Source of the DNA: Lethocerus indicus
Taxonomy: Eukaryota > Arthropoda > Insecta > Hemiptera > Belostomatidae
Assembly: GCA_019843655.1 (NCBI GenBank)
Contig: JACDQD010000008.1
Span: forward strand, 17,270,442-17,334,441
Reading direction: 5' to 3'
Length of the DNA: 64,000 nt
Positions 48,172 to 61,336 of the stretch are shown here, one piece after another (within the stretch, counting starts at the first letter, position 1; each line of letters begins with the position of its first letter). The notes beneath the pieces are model-generated. The model did not search any database and was not told where the DNA came from. It saw only the letters and a list, made by a program, of their open reading frames with translations. The position numbers were made by a program, and so were the translations under genes.

Positions 48172-49088
48172 CTATTTTCTCTTAGTGTTATCGACGTAAA
48201 TATAATTCTACAGAAAGGTATCGTGGAACCCGTAATATTTGAACCCTTACTTTACGCGTGGACGACATTCGCCCTCTAAATTCTGCCGCGGTGAAGATTT
48301 CCATATCGGTTTAATTTTGCTCAACGGGTAACAATCACCAGTCAGTAAGTGTACTTAATGTAAAATACTTTTATGTAGAATTCCGAAGTAAAAAATTCCA
48401 ATGTCACTAGTCGACCAAAATATCAGATAAAACAGAGATAGATTACTCCGCGAATGTTTCTCTACAGATAACTAGTGTGTGAATTTTGGATTAGAGGGCG
48501 GTATACGATAGCCAAATAATATGTTACAATAGATTAATAGGTTATTATATAGTTATTATAGAGAATAAAGGGAAGTAGAATAAAATAAATAAACTCTTTG
48601 ATTATATTCCAAAAGGAGAATATTCTAATATTCTATATTAGAATAGAAGGGTAGTGGACGAAATGTGAAATTGCAGTGGGACTTTTGCCAGAGCCCTACG
48701 AAGCGAGAGGGCTTAAATACACGTAGGGGGAGATATTACTGGTACATCTCGAAGCGAAGGGAAGATATCCTGTGGAATTGGGGGTCCGTGGACTGTGTTA
48801 TCGGGCTGACGACACAACAAAGCTGGGCCGGGTGTGGGGTTTGGGGACGCGAACGCTTGGTGGGTGGATTTATACCGGGTTTTATAAAGCCGTTGGTGCC
48901 CGGGTACGAAATCAACACGGGGACCTGTAAACGGGAGCGGGAGGGTGAGTGGGGTCAATCAGTTTTGCAGAAATTGCCGACGCGGTTCCCTTTCCACCCC
49001 CTTGGCCATGAGCCAGTCCTCTAAACCGTGGGAGAGAGAAAGAGAAAGACTCCTGTGATAATGCCAATTCGTCTTCCACGGTCGAAAA

Positions 49089-49130
49089 TTGGATCCCAAT
49101 GGGATCCCAAATGGGGCCCCAAATGGGACC
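49089..49130 (+). repeat. Tandem palindromic units (GGGATCCC / GGGGCCCC type)
   Basis: GGATCCCAAT, GGGATCCCAAAT, GGGGCCCCAAAT and GGGACC follow one another with a 10-12 bp period. The cores GGGATCCC and GGGGCCCC are themselves palindromes, so the array can fold in several registers. Confidence 0.75.
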
Positions 49131-50265
49131 TTTAAACTAACGTTAAATACTATCTGTTAGAATAAAGATAAATAACAGCCCTTCTAGTCATCAAGGGATG
49201 AAGATCTGGAATCAAATATGAAATTATTTATTATAACTACACCGCTTAATGTACAGATGTGAGAGCTTTCGTTATATTTAATAAATCATAAAATCGTTAT
49301 ATTTATATCGGGAAACATTAGTTATTCTTTTATCTATTAATTGTATAAGGGCAGAGTAAACAAAAACTTGTACCACATCATCATTAAAAACGTTGTCAAT
49401 AGGAAAAGGAACAAATCGAAAATTGTACAAAGGATTTTAATCAGTTTTACTTATACAGACTTAAGGACCGGTTTTTTCTTCCCAGCTAATCTTCTAATTT
49501 CCAGATTCAGGCTCCCCGAGCGAATAAAACTCAATAAACGTCGGAAACCATTCAATTTAGCTTCCCTTCCCGTCCTCCCTCAATTAAAATCAGACCAATT
49601 AAATCCGGCTTTGATTAAAAGCCGAGAGACTAACTTTTCTCAATTCACCTTTCCGACTCAATCTCGAGCCGGCAGTACCTTACACCGGCAGCTATGAGAT
49701 GGGAATTCCGATCCGCTTCACTATACGTATACAAATTAATCTGCGGAGTTAGGCCCGAGAAGTCGAATTCAGGCCTGGAAGCAGAATATATAGGGGGGGA
49801 GGAATTGTAAGCTATAGAGCCTAGTCGAGGTGACGGCGCCCACGCCGTCAGCAGGAACTAAATTAAGCGTTCCGACGCGGACCATTTGTTACGGGGAAAT
49901 CATGGACGGAGGGAGGAAGGGGAAGGGGGGGTGTAACGGTCCTCGAGCTAATAAAACGCGAGGGGAGGAAGGAAGCCGGAAGCTTTATTGCTCCGTCGAC
50001 GGGACGAGGCTCAAACCTCACCTGAGGTTTCAACCGCTAAAAGAAAATCGATCGAGAGCTAGGGCCGTCCGTAATACAATTTACCGTGTCCGCTATTTCA
50101 AACATTGTATTCTTGCATAACAACAATCGTGGTATTATTTAAACAAAACGAGAATAGCCCGTTCCGATTTTGCGACAATACATTTAAACTTTGAGCGCAT
50201 TTTGTAAGGGGAAATTAATATATATTACGAAATAATCTCCAGTTCTCAATGTTTTTGTTCTAAAG

Positions 50266-50300
50266 AAATCTGAAGGGAAAATTAATTATATCGCATGCCG
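50266..50300 (+). other. Candidate 35-nt exon-like segment (low confidence)
   Basis: Preceded by TTTTTGTTCTAAAG, a fair acceptor, and followed by CCG|GTGAGTC, a good donor. Two frames are open (KSEGKINYIACR or NLKGKLIISHA). No family recognised, so it may be a pseudo-exon. Confidence 0.1.
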
Positions 50301-52216
50301 GTGAGTCATTTTTCAAAACCCCCCTCACGCTATAAAAACGACTTGTACGGGTTTTTAACCCAGGAGCTATGTGACTGTTCGATTGGGGGGAGGTTTGGGC
50401 AGTTAGCGTGGCCGGCGACGGCGAATTGTTGCTGTGGCGAGGTAACTAGGAAACAAAAGGGTGGCCTACCGCATCGGTGTGTGAGTATCGATTGTGGGCG
50501 GGGGAGGCGGGAGCACACGCAACCCCCTGTTTAGAGCTATATATCGGCCATCCTCCCCCACACGCACATCATAACATACCGTCCATTCAGACGCGCTAAG
50601 CCCTAGCGGGAAGCACACATGGGTCTCTAATACAGACCCCCCCCACCATAATTATAAATTTGAAACTGTTACTGAGTAATTTGTAAGTGCTTCGAATTTT
50701 AAATCAACACAACAACTTATAACTTTATTAATACCTGCTTATTTTTTTTAGATCTCTGATTAAAAAAATGAGTTTCGCAGATCGAAACGCGAAGACATGG
50801 TCGCGAGAGCATCTGTCGAAGGGCGTGGGACCACCTGTTGATCCCTAATCTCCGCCGCTGCCGACAAACTGGGAAATTGTGTTTTCCTTTAATTCCCAGT
50901 CCGCTAAGTCCTCGCTTTATACGGCCACTTTACTGGAATCGGGCCGTGGACGGATCGCGCCTCCTATCGGCGAAAATTAGCTTTGCAACGCTAATAGTAG
51001 ACACTTTTTCATTCATTTCGCTGTAAGCGCAGCTGCTGCCGTTAAAAACTGCCACTTATTATCCGCAATTGAGCCACAATTTCACATAATTGCATTCCGC
51101 AGATGACAAGGGAAATTAGCCTTCACTCAAAGTTTCACTTCGATGTTTGTTTCCAGAAGTTACATTACCGAGAGATTACCGCCAGGGCTGGTTATTTTTT
51201 ATTTTATTAAATGAAGCCATATCCCTGAACTGGATTGTGCAAAAAGCTTTAGTTTCGCGACAGACAATAGTACCCTAATAGTCCCGTCTTTATTAATATA
51301 GCCCAATGTGTCTGGTTACGCGCGTTGTGACGACAGTTACGCTATTTTTTTCTGAACAAATTTTTATTTTATTTTGATAATAAATATGTGCGTTTTATAA
51401 CTTGGGGTATAGATAAAAGAAAACCAAACGTTTCGTTCTATTGAGGAAACTATATTCACGGCCACTCGTTTTAAAGAAAATCCCACCTAAGGACGGAGTT
51501 TTAAAACATCAGAGCGTCGGTCTTTTTCCTCTCGAGTCTCTCAAAAAGGAAGACTAAAGCTCTGTAACTGGAGAGGGAGGAACCGTTTCATTATTATTCG
51601 TGAAGTTTGTTTTAAAACGTTTACTGGGCGGTCTCCACTCCTTTTTTCAGTCCACCGTTAAAGGGACTCCGATTATGAAGAGGGCGAGAAAATGCCGATT
51701 AGCGGTGTTCTCCGGGATAACCGAACAGGCAGTGATGTACACATACCCTACGTACAGAACAATAACACAAGCCAACATACCAACACAGTATACTCCCCAT
51801 TGTTCTTGCCAAAATATCTTTAACAGAATATAGTTTAAATATTTATTACATATAAATTGAATTAAAGATAAAAAGAAAAAGTCCCCCGCGATATATTCAG
51901 AATGTTCATTTTCCCGAAATCATTATTCCACAGCCGAATTCAGGAGAGAGAATGGACGGGGTGTAATATTGGAGCGGCAGATCCGAGCAGGCACATTATG
52001 CAGAGCCAGCTAATACCAATAATCGACCTCATCATTTGCGTGATCGACATTTTAATAACCGAATCCTCCGGCCTAGGGAAATCATGTTAGGGAAACCGCA
52101 GCCGGAATATACCTATAGATAATAATTGCAGAGAAAAGGAGATTCTGCATACATCATTTTGAACCCAACGCGCATTTTATTCATTATATTTTCTTATTCC
52201 TACAAGGGAGAAAATA

Positions 52217-52324
52217 TGGAAGCATCACTGTAGGTTCGTGATGTTTCTGTCTCTTCTCGCTGGTTTGGTCTTTTGCTAGACCGGTTTCGGCTGCTCGCCA
52301 TCTCGGCGAACCTACAGTATTCCA
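52217..52324. other. 108-nt foldback with 12-bp perfect arms
   Basis: ACTGTAGGTTCG (52227-52238) is the exact reverse complement of CGAACCTACAGT (52307-52318). Outside, TGGAA (52217-52221) can pair with TTCCA (52320-52324) across a small internal loop. Inside, GATG (52240-52243) can pair with CATC (52299-52302), and GGTCT (52268-52272) can pair with AGACC (52278-52282), with G-T pairs below it. It has the size of a pre-miRNA or a tiny foldback element. No target-site duplication is evident, and no known miRNA is recognised. Confidence 0.45.
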
Positions 52325-54128
52325 ACCCCTCGCAGACCACAAAACAGGTATATTAAACTGGAAGTATCACGTTTCGGTAAATATTTCAAAGAACATTATT
52401 TCAGAGTAAACAAGAATTACACTACGTACCTGGTCTTGAAAAGTAGGTACACACTTGAACGAGACTGCGCGACAGAACATCAATAAAACTCATCTCTATA
52501 CGATATTGGAAGGAAATATTACTTTGCAGACAGTATAAAGTAACAGGTCCGAATTCTTATTAGAGTGGAGATGTTGCCTTAATTGCGTTCAGAATACGAA
52601 TGCAAACGCATTGAGACGAGAAAATAATCAAAGGGACACCGAAACTAGTGCGTTTCCTTTGACGGCTCTTCCTGATCTTGTCGCAGCAATCCCTGGAAAA
52701 ATGAAAGTTAATACGAGAATTTCCAGGGAAGCTTTTCTGAGCCCCTTCGATTTCAAAGGGGCATAATCCCGGAGGGGTCGCCCACAAACGTATTCCATTT
52801 CAGGCCACGGACGGTAATCCGGGGAACTTTTCAGAGAAAGACAAATATGTTAGGGATTTTCAGGCAAGCGACGAATCCCATTTAATACACGACGTAATTA
52901 ACTTAATTATATACAATTAATTCGGAAAAATTTAAGGTATCGTATTTTATTATGTCGGCGAGGATTTGAATTATCGTTATTCTTGATTATTTTCTACCGC
53001 CTCTAACCAAAGTTCTGTATAAGTACTACGACACTATCGTCAAATTATGGAAGACCCGTGCGTGCACTGCATGTTTAGTCTTAAACCGATTTCGTTTTGT
53101 CCCCATAATCTAAAGGTGAAAGTAATGAAATGTTAGAGGGAGAAAATTTACACCGAGACAAAGGTTATGTTTCGATTAAACACAAACCAAATCATATGAT
53201 ATAACCAAAGAAACCAATTTGCCGACTGGAAAATACATACATAAGTCTCATACCCCTATAAGATTCTAGAAATCCTAATATTTATCCTCACAATAACAAT
53301 GATGAATGGTAATGTTGAAAGACTTACAATGGTTTAAAACGGGAACAGGTATCGACAGTGGAATGCGTAAAACTTATTACGAACCCATCTGAGCGCTATT
53401 GAAGACTGAAACGTCTGGTCGAAACATCGCTCATCGAAGAAGTGAGCGAAAGAAACAGGGGATCTCGGGGGTAATGGATCGCCCATCAGAATGCGGCACT
53501 CCTCGTCCACCTTATCTTGCCACAATAAATCGTAAAACTGGAAATACAACACGCAGACAGTACAGGCCATTAGGCTGAATACGAGTCATCCGAGGTATCA
53601 TAAAGTCTCGTGAATACCGTTACAATGGATCCCATTCCGTGCACACGCCCGATAACGTCCTCGCCGACGTCCTTTGGTAAGATGTACTCTATGGGCTTTT
53701 ATCTTGGTAAGAAATCCCCGTTGTTTCAGTACGAACGTTAAGAAACAGTAAAACGGTCGTTAAACCGGAATCCGAACGTTGGATGCTTTTTGTGATAGAT
53801 GATCAATGAAACAATTGGAAACAGACCTCTAAAATAGTTAATAAATTAATTTTTCAGGTGAATCACTGGAACCAACAAGTAACATACCCTCCATCATGCT
53901 ATTCTATTTTTGACGACGTAGATTATTCAATAAAAAATCAAGTAACCTAGAAAATGTTCACGAAATATGAAAATCCTAGAAAAACAAAAATATAAAGTAT
54001 ATTCACACAGACGTTTGTGAAAAGCCTAAGTTGCGCCCTTTCCAACGCCTTAAAAGGAACCGATGTAACTTGTCCTGTAATATGGTTAGGTACTAAGAAA
54101 CGACGTCATTAGACGTTGGGGGAGAAGG

Positions 54129-54139
54129 CCCCCCCCCCC
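54129..54139 (+). repeat. C11 homopolymer
   Basis: Eleven consecutive C bases after GGAGAAGG. Confidence 0.95.
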
Positions 54140-54696
54140 GTGCGGCTAGAACATGATTACTACTTTACTGTCATTAGACCGACGATACAAGTCTCCTGCA
54201 TTGCATTAAGTAACAAATTACGTAGCGACATGCAAAACGGAATGATAATTGAAGTAGGCACGTTGCGGGGAGTACCAGTGCAGCGCAATAAAAAAAGGCC
54301 CCATGCAAATAGGATGAAATAAGAGGGAAGTTCTTTTTAAATTGTGAAAAAGGAAGGTTCGCAACCAACCGCTTGACTGTTATTATTTTATTATTAGGCT
54401 TGGTGCACAGTTGTAACATATAATTTCCGATAAATCATCGACAACTTCTAAAAGCAAAGTAAGCATTTCTTTTCTTTCAAAATGGTAAATTATTTAAATT
54501 CGTTTTAATTTAATTTTAACGTTTTCAGGGACGCGAAGGTTGTCAAATTTCCAGTTATAATCGCTATTTTGAATTATACAGCTTCGTGCATTGCTTTCAA
54601 GGAGAGTAAACTTCTGGCAGCAAAAGTCGAAAAGATACTGGTAATACCGAAACGTTCGGTACATCAGAAAGTTAGTAGGATCAAACATTAGCTTTT

Positions 54697-54717
54697 TATG
54701 GTATGGGCCATACCATA
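54697..54717. other. 21-bp palindrome
   Basis: TATGGTATGG and CCATACCATA are exact reverse complements around a single central G. It lies within a minus-strand open frame (54494-54748) of no recognised family. Confidence 0.65.
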
Positions 54718-55580
54718 CACCGAATTGCTTACACACCCAATAAAACATTATCTAGACGAATAAGGTAACGCTTCAAGGTGATAAAAATTTTAGCTATTTT
54801 AAGATATGGACGACTCTTATATAATTATTGGCAAAGGTAACGGCTTACTGATGGTAATGCGGATGTTATGAAACAAGGGGTATAAAAGAAACGCGATGAA
54901 AAGAATATTTTTAGAGGTACAGAGAATTAGCCGTCAACAAGCGTTATTGTACTGTTCTTTAGGATTTCAAAACGCGTAAATTCGTAGATTTTAATATAAG
55001 CGTATTTAGAACACAACCGTGAAAATGAAAGTAACGCCACTATATTTAATATCTAAGGTGGGTCTTGTACCACACCGTCTACAGTAACATTCCAATAATA
55101 TAATATGTTCGTGAGACAATGTCCGTTGCTAGGGGGTCTAGCAATTCTATCTATTGTTTTTTTTATACAATTTACTGACGATTAAATACTAATACTATTA
55201 GTAGCACATCTAACTAGTGCCTATACTTGCTCAATACGCAATATATAAATACCGGAGCATATATGCGTTTCCTGCTTTATTTTAACATAGTATATAGTAC
55301 TTCAAATTACCAAAGTTCAGGGGGAGTGCAATAATTTGGTCAGCTGTACGCCATTAGTAGAAAAGCGCCAACTCTTAGACGGCATTACGCTGGGATACAA
55401 ATTACGGGGTGGGAAACGTGTAAAACAAACTGGGAGAGATAGCGGTGCCGAGCACGTTTCTCGATCGGGGCAGTAGGCAGAGGGTGAGTTGACTGCGACG
55501 CGCGTAGGGCACGTTCGAAAAGAGGGGATAGACGTTACGGGGGCGGGGGATGTGAAATTCCCAGGGGGACACAGAAAGGA

Positions 55581-55603
55581 GGAGAGAGAGAGAGAGAGAG
55601 AGG
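55581..55603 (+). repeat. (GA)n microsatellite in a purine-rich tract
   Basis: About ten GA units within a purine-rich segment spanning roughly 55,540-55,670. The biased strand composition produces four overlapping open frames on both strands (55317-55909) that share no protein signature. Confidence 0.95.
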
Positions 55604-55919
55604 AAGTGGAACGACAGGGAAAATGGGAAAGTATGAGAGGGAGAGAGAGGGGGCAATTTGGCGAGGGGGCGTACGGCGGTGCCGGCCTACATAATAAGTG
55701 GCCGAAGGCATTGCACATTTAATATGGGACCAGGGCGTTTTCATTTCACCGCTGCGGCTGCTTTGGATTCTATTCCTGAATAGCCTTGTCGCCATAATGT
55801 TGGTGGCCGAGGATCCTTTAACGCAAATGCATACGATAGGACAGCAGAAAATGCCGAAATATCCTGGTAAAAGCACTGGTAAACGAAAACAAATTTGCCC
55901 TGTTACCACTGCCGGTATT

Positions 55920-57990
55920 TAGTCATATACCGAAAATGCATTGAGTTTTTCTGTCTCCACAAGCTTATTCGGTTTATCGCAACCGTTAATAGTATTCTGT
56001 CAAAAATAGGAATTTTGCGTAACATCTTTATAATTATTTCTCCGTAAAATAAACAATGTGTGGAAAAGATCTGCTGCTGTACTTCATGTGCCGATACACT
56101 CGGGAGTTTACCTTTTAATATTCATACGAAGGAGAATTACAGTATTGAGAGGGATTATTTTTATCGTCATTCAGCAAATTGATCTCCTGCTCTAACAAAA
56201 CATAATATCCAACCATTCTGATATAATCTGAGCTGAATTTGAAAAATTGATCTCCAGAGGCCAGAATTCAGTTTTTAATCTATCAAAAAAATGTACGCGT
56301 CGGGTATAAATCTTAATCCAGGAGTCCGTCTTAAAATTGTAAATCCGGGTATCCCTTCTGTATGTAGAATGATGTTTCCAGGATCTCCCGGTGGAATTTT
56401 AATTTCCTCTCGGGCCCCTAAATAATGGCCGCCTGGACAAATCGCATTAAGCCCCCTCCTTTACCCTTCGCATCCCGCGGTTCTCCCTCTCCCAGGTGGC
56501 CACCCCCGATCTTCCCAGGTGGCCAAGTTCCCCTCCACTACTGCTTTCCTAGATTTTCACGGAAATACCAGGCCCCTGAGCGTCTACAGTATAACTGTAG
56601 CCATTTTCTAAAAATAATTAATTAATTTCAATCATCCCGGGCATTCCATCTAACAGTTTTAAACTTAGCGCTTTCTGGGCTACCTGACACCTTACGGATT
56701 AGAAGATTATGGAGAAATATGATCTTACAATATTGACTAATGAAATATCGCGTAGATTATAATAAGTAGTATTTACTTTATTTACTTTTATAGTTGCTTT
56801 GTTTATACTACCGTCTTACCCTCCCGTTTAAAGGAGTGTTTTTTTTATAAACCCAATTTGTTTTCTAGTTATACTTTTCGTTTCTATTACATACTTTACG
56901 CTCAAATTCCGGTTGACTGTTTCGACAAAGAGGACGGTCATTATCATTCGTAATTAAGATGAAATTAAGAGAGCGCACCAAACATGTAACGGGTTGAGCT
57001 TTTAAAGCGAGTAATCTCCGCCCAGTCCAGCCCGTAGGATCCAAGATGGGACACGGACAGTAACACGTTGACAGAGCACGTACGCCAGGCGGTATATTAA
57101 ATTTCAAGAAAATCCTTGTAGTCTGCACCATCCACCTTAGCTTATTGTAAACGGGTCTAAGAAGTTACTTAGTCCGAAAACTTTGTTGACCTTTATCCCT
57201 CAGTGGCAAAAGCTTCAAGTTACGGATAACAGAAGTAAAGTTACAGAACTTTGAGTTCAAATTTTTTCCGCACACAAAAGGGAAAAGTCCGGAGGAAATT
57301 GAGTAATACAAGTTAAATTACAAACAAACACTTCCTACAGCCTTCCGAACTGATCTCCTCTCTTATATTACAGCTGCAATTCGGAGCGAATAGGTATAGG
57401 TGTGCAAGGTACGATAAGGCTCGAGTCGGCGCGAGGGAATGAAATCAGAAGTTTTCAAATCGAGATTCCAACGCCACTCCAATCCTGAAGGCGGCAAAAG
57501 TGAAGTGACAGTGCCGGCAGGATGGCCCACAAGAAACCAAATTTGCCATAGTGACTCACCACCCAACTGACAAAAAAGAGGTACTGAAGATGGGGTGCCC
57601 CCGAAACGGGTGTAGCATATTCTTTAATATTCCACATGATATGAACTTAATAAGAAGTATAAAACATTGGATGGACTCTAGCGATTTAGTAGAATGAATT
57701 ATCTATGTACTTCATGAAATAAACTGACGAGTAACTGAATACGAATTTTGGCTAAGAATCTGTATAACATATATGTTGCTGCGTAATAATTAGAAACGAT
57801 GAATTTAACCTCCTTTGTCATATACGCACGTGTTGGAACAAAATCAGTCGCAAACGAAAATAATAATAACCGCATTGAAAAAATTGTTTTAATTCAATTT
57901 TGCCAAGTGCAGGATGCACAAAAGATGGACGGGTACGGCGGTGCATGCGGCTAACGACGGCGACCTTCAGCGCCTAACGGGACATATTGA
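55920..57990. other. Non-coding interval
   Basis: AT-rich apart from a GC-rich block at about 56,390-56,580 that contains two CCAGGTGGCCA words (near 56,493 and 56,516). On the minus strand a donor GGTG|GTGAGTC lies within an open frame at 57455-57637, but no exon can be defined. No gene recognised. Confidence 0.65.
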
Positions 57991-57998
57991 CTCGCGAG

Positions 57999-58027
57999 GG
58001 AGAGAGAGAGAGAGAGAGAAAAAAAAA
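57999..58027 (+). repeat. (GA)10 followed by an A run
   Basis: A GA run from GGG at 57998-58000 to 58019 passes directly into an A-rich stretch, then ATGAATTTTTG. A GC-rich block (58,060-58,130) follows. Confidence 0.95.
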
Positions 58028-58139
58028 TGAATTTTTGAATTAAGAAAGAGGTCGATGAAATGAGCGGTATGCGAATGGGGGAAACGCGGCACAACGGCGG
58101 GCGACCACGGGCCCGGCGGGGCGCCGTATCTATTGTATT

Positions 58140-61100
58140 ACAACACCATTAAAAATGATACCGTTTATCGTTGAGCAATTACAATTGTGCCAGCAAACGT
58201 TCAGGAACAAATAAGCGCGACGCGAATATTCTTGGCTTGTTTGCACTATTCGTTGGCATTACGACGAGCCATAATTTACAGTGTCAATATAATTTTGCTG
58301 CTATAAGCATATTAATTCTATTGATGAGCCTTCCATCAGTCACGATGAGATATGATTTCACTCCCATACTTCCAGAATAGAAAACAACAATGACTATATA
58401 CCGAAATACCATTATCAATAGGAGGAATATAACAGGGGCCATATAAGTCAAGCTAAGTGCAATATACACATTCGGAGGTTTCTTAAGAATAATCCGCGAA
58501 TAAACCTTGACAGGTTTTCTAGTCTTATTGTAAGCGGTTAATTATTATTTGATGTTAAGTATCTAACGAGAAACAGAATCAATTGGCCACTTTCACTGTT
58601 GAAGGTGACCTTCCTTCGGTTAATATTACCGGTCAATAGGAATTATTTAGTTGAATCGTACTCACCGAGTTTATATGAGAGACAGGGGACAACTAAAATA
58701 AGTTCGAATCCGCAGCGAGGGACGGCGGTCACCGGCCGCTCCTCAGGAATCAGAAGAATCCGACCTAACGGGGCGTCCGAATCCGCTGACCTCTATAACG
58801 CCGTATTATGCCGAAAGCCAACTCAGATTTTAACGGCCGAACGAACCGGCGCTGGGCGGAACGTATAAATTAGGCGAGAATTAAAAAAAAAAACATCAAG
58901 AACTGTACGCGAAAACATATACAGAATAAAACCTCAAATCGGAAGAAAAAGAAAGACGAAGGTTTGGAGCGTCGAAACGTTGGGCCGAGTTATCCGAGCT
59001 ATTTGGCCCGACAGTGGACGTCGACGAACTAACCTAAGAGCAAACTGGTTTAGTCAGAGGTAGGCCAGTTAAAGCCCCCCCCCCCTCCCCCCCCTCGGCC
59101 ACTCTCATCAAATTATACCTATTGATAAACATTATAGGCGAAAGAATCTGGCTCGTAATTTGGGCCAACCTGCTACCGGTTTTTTCTCTTACGGTTTTTT
59201 TTTGTTTCTTATTTTCTTTCTTTTTTTTTAATAACGGGTTTAATGACTCCGGGCTCCGCGGGAGGAGCCGCATCTGTCTCGGCCCGGCTTTACATTGGCG
59301 GCCGATTTAAAGCCCCCGTCAGGAATTTCGTCTCCGGCCAATTATGCCCATCTGCGAACAGGCCCCGGGGGAAATTTACTCGAGGAAAAGTGCTTATATC
59401 CCATTAAAGCGTTTTATTTTAATCTTCCAACATTTGACATTTAATTGCTTCGACTGAATGACTTTTGTAAATCCTGTAGGTTGAATAAACTAGTTTCGCA
59501 TATTCCGAAAATAAACTGCAAATACACAAAATATTGGAGCTGCCTGTTTGTGTGGGTATATAAATTAAATATAATGTGTTGTGAAAACATTTATCATTCC
59601 GGTTCCAGGAATAATAATTTTTGCCAATAAACTGGCGGTATGGTTCGTGCGATATAACATACGACAACATTTATGTATCCGATTCCGTTCTATTCACGAC
59701 TGGTTACGGCTTTTTACAATCGTCAGTAAATCAATAAGGCAACTAATCATGTCGATTATCAACGCAGCATACCGCCTGCATTGCTTGATTTAAATCTACT
59801 GAAGATGGCGCGATGCCAAAACGGCGAATGGGGTTATAAGACCGAAAGAGTGATGATATTTCAAACACCAGCGGTTACTCTTAACTTAAGGTAGCTTGTT
59901 TTACAATAAATCGGCAGTATCTTAGTAAATTTAGTACAAAGACATTAAAACTCTAAGGGAATTGAAAAGCTAAGTGATCTCTCTAATGTTTGGAAACTTC
60001 GATAAAACGATTTGACTAAAAACTGTTGCATCTGAAGATACGTATAAAAACAGTAATAACGAGAAGAAAATGGAAGAAAGAAGTAGAATGTGAAGTGACA
60101 CAACCGGGAGATGTGTTTTCTGTCTCATTGGTCTTTATTATTGAATCGATACAAACGACGTACCCCACCCTCCCCCCCCACCGCACCGGAGGTACCAACC
60201 TCAAACTTGGGCACTACGCCTCTTAATTTAAAGCTTCCCTGGAAGCCGATCAATCACTGGATACCGAAAGGTTGACACGCGAATATCCCAGAAGGCAAAT
60301 CGAAGCACTTGTCCGAAATTAAGTCCAGTGTGATTGTTTTCTCTTTATTAATCTAACCTGGTTATGTCGGTTTAGCGTTACACGTGTTAAGACAATAAAG
60401 TTTAGCAATGTTAAAACCGATTTCTCTATCTACAAGCGACGAGTGAAATTTATCGTTTCATCAGTTAATACTCATAGGAAATGATGGAAATAATTTAGAA
60501 TACTCCTCTTTACAAATTCCGCCGAACTATTCCAAAAACATAAAATATTTATACTCTAAATAACATTAGATTTTATTTATAAAACTCAATTCATAAAATA
60601 TTTACTGAATTCATTGAATAGGGTCAGTATAGTTGGAGTAATTATTAAATTTCCCACTGACTTACGGACAAGGAGGGATTTAATTTTAAACCCACCAATT
60701 TAATAACAAGAAATTGAGCCATTCGCAAATTACAACAGGTAACCACAGGCAGATGAAATGTAGCGTTAAAAAAACTGCCGGCAATGCGTCCTGCGCCAGA
60801 GAAGCAGGACAAGTTTAATCAGGGTTAATGGTTCAAACGCCAAGAGAAGGGGGCACGCCAAATGAATATTTAACATCGTTCATCCCCTCGCCGGCTTCGT
60901 AGAATCTAATCTCAATGGCAAGAGATGGGAGGGGGGAGAGAGAGAGAGAAAGGGACGTTTATGTCGAATCCGAGCATGGGGTGTGCATTTATTGTGGAAG
61001 CCTCGACAGGAGTCGAGTGGTATCATCCCGGAGGAAACATTCTGGGTTTTAAAATTGCACAGGGAGAAAGAGGGACGGTTATATAACCGCTTGGGTTATA

Positions 61101-61285
61101 TTAAATAAAATGGCGAACCACTACGCCAGTCTGAAGTTGTGTCCTGGGGGCGGTTTGTGGTAACCTCCCCCTTACAGGTATTAACGTTATTCGAGAAATT
61201 ATTCGTCCCTCCCCCACCCCCTCCAACCACCTCCCAACACATGACCCACCCAGTAACACTGCAATAACACGGCGGAATATTAAAC
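58140..61285. other. Interval with GC-rich blocks and C- and T-rich tracts
   Basis: 58,660-58,870 and 59,250-59,390 are GC-rich. C11-T-C8 lies at 59075-59094 and a T-rich pyrimidine tract at about 59,180-59,230. 59,400-59,790 and 60,440-60,720 are AT-rich. AAGATGGCGCG near 59,803 and AAAATGGCG at 61107 are YY1/Pho-type words. No gene recognised. Confidence 0.6.
59075..59094 (+). repeat. C11-T-C8 tract
   Basis: Nineteen C bases interrupted by one T. Able to form an i-motif, or a G-quadruplex on the other strand. Confidence 0.93.
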
Positions 61286-61287
61286 AT

Positions 61288-61289
<2 letters not shown>

Positions 61290-61321
<32 letters not shown>

Positions 61322-61336
61322 TAGAAGAGAGAGATC

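Larger units (their letters stand above)
48180..55560. other. Non-coding interval
   Basis: GC-rich blocks at 48,680-49,060, 49,800-50,070, 50,370-50,640 and 50,790-51,000 lie among AT-rich DNA (48,480-48,650; 53,830-54,010; 55,090-55,300). Open frames of 60-119 codons (for example 48665-49024 +, 49341-49697 +, 53334-53570 -) show no recognisable domain. TATTCTAATA (48621-48630) and TATTAGAATA (48636-48645) form an AT-rich foldback. Confidence 0.6.

Noticed and set aside
53334..53570. 78-codon minus frame with protein-like composition (DKVDEECRILMGD)
   Set aside because: No family recognised, no convincing donor for an exon, and it ends in a stop. Kept out of the annotation as probable chance.
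53625..53676. ATG-started segment (MDPIPCTRPITSSPTSFG) ending at TTTG|GTAAGA, a possible first coding exon
   Set aside because: No promoter signal and no downstream acceptor that can be tied to it; a short frame alone is not enough.
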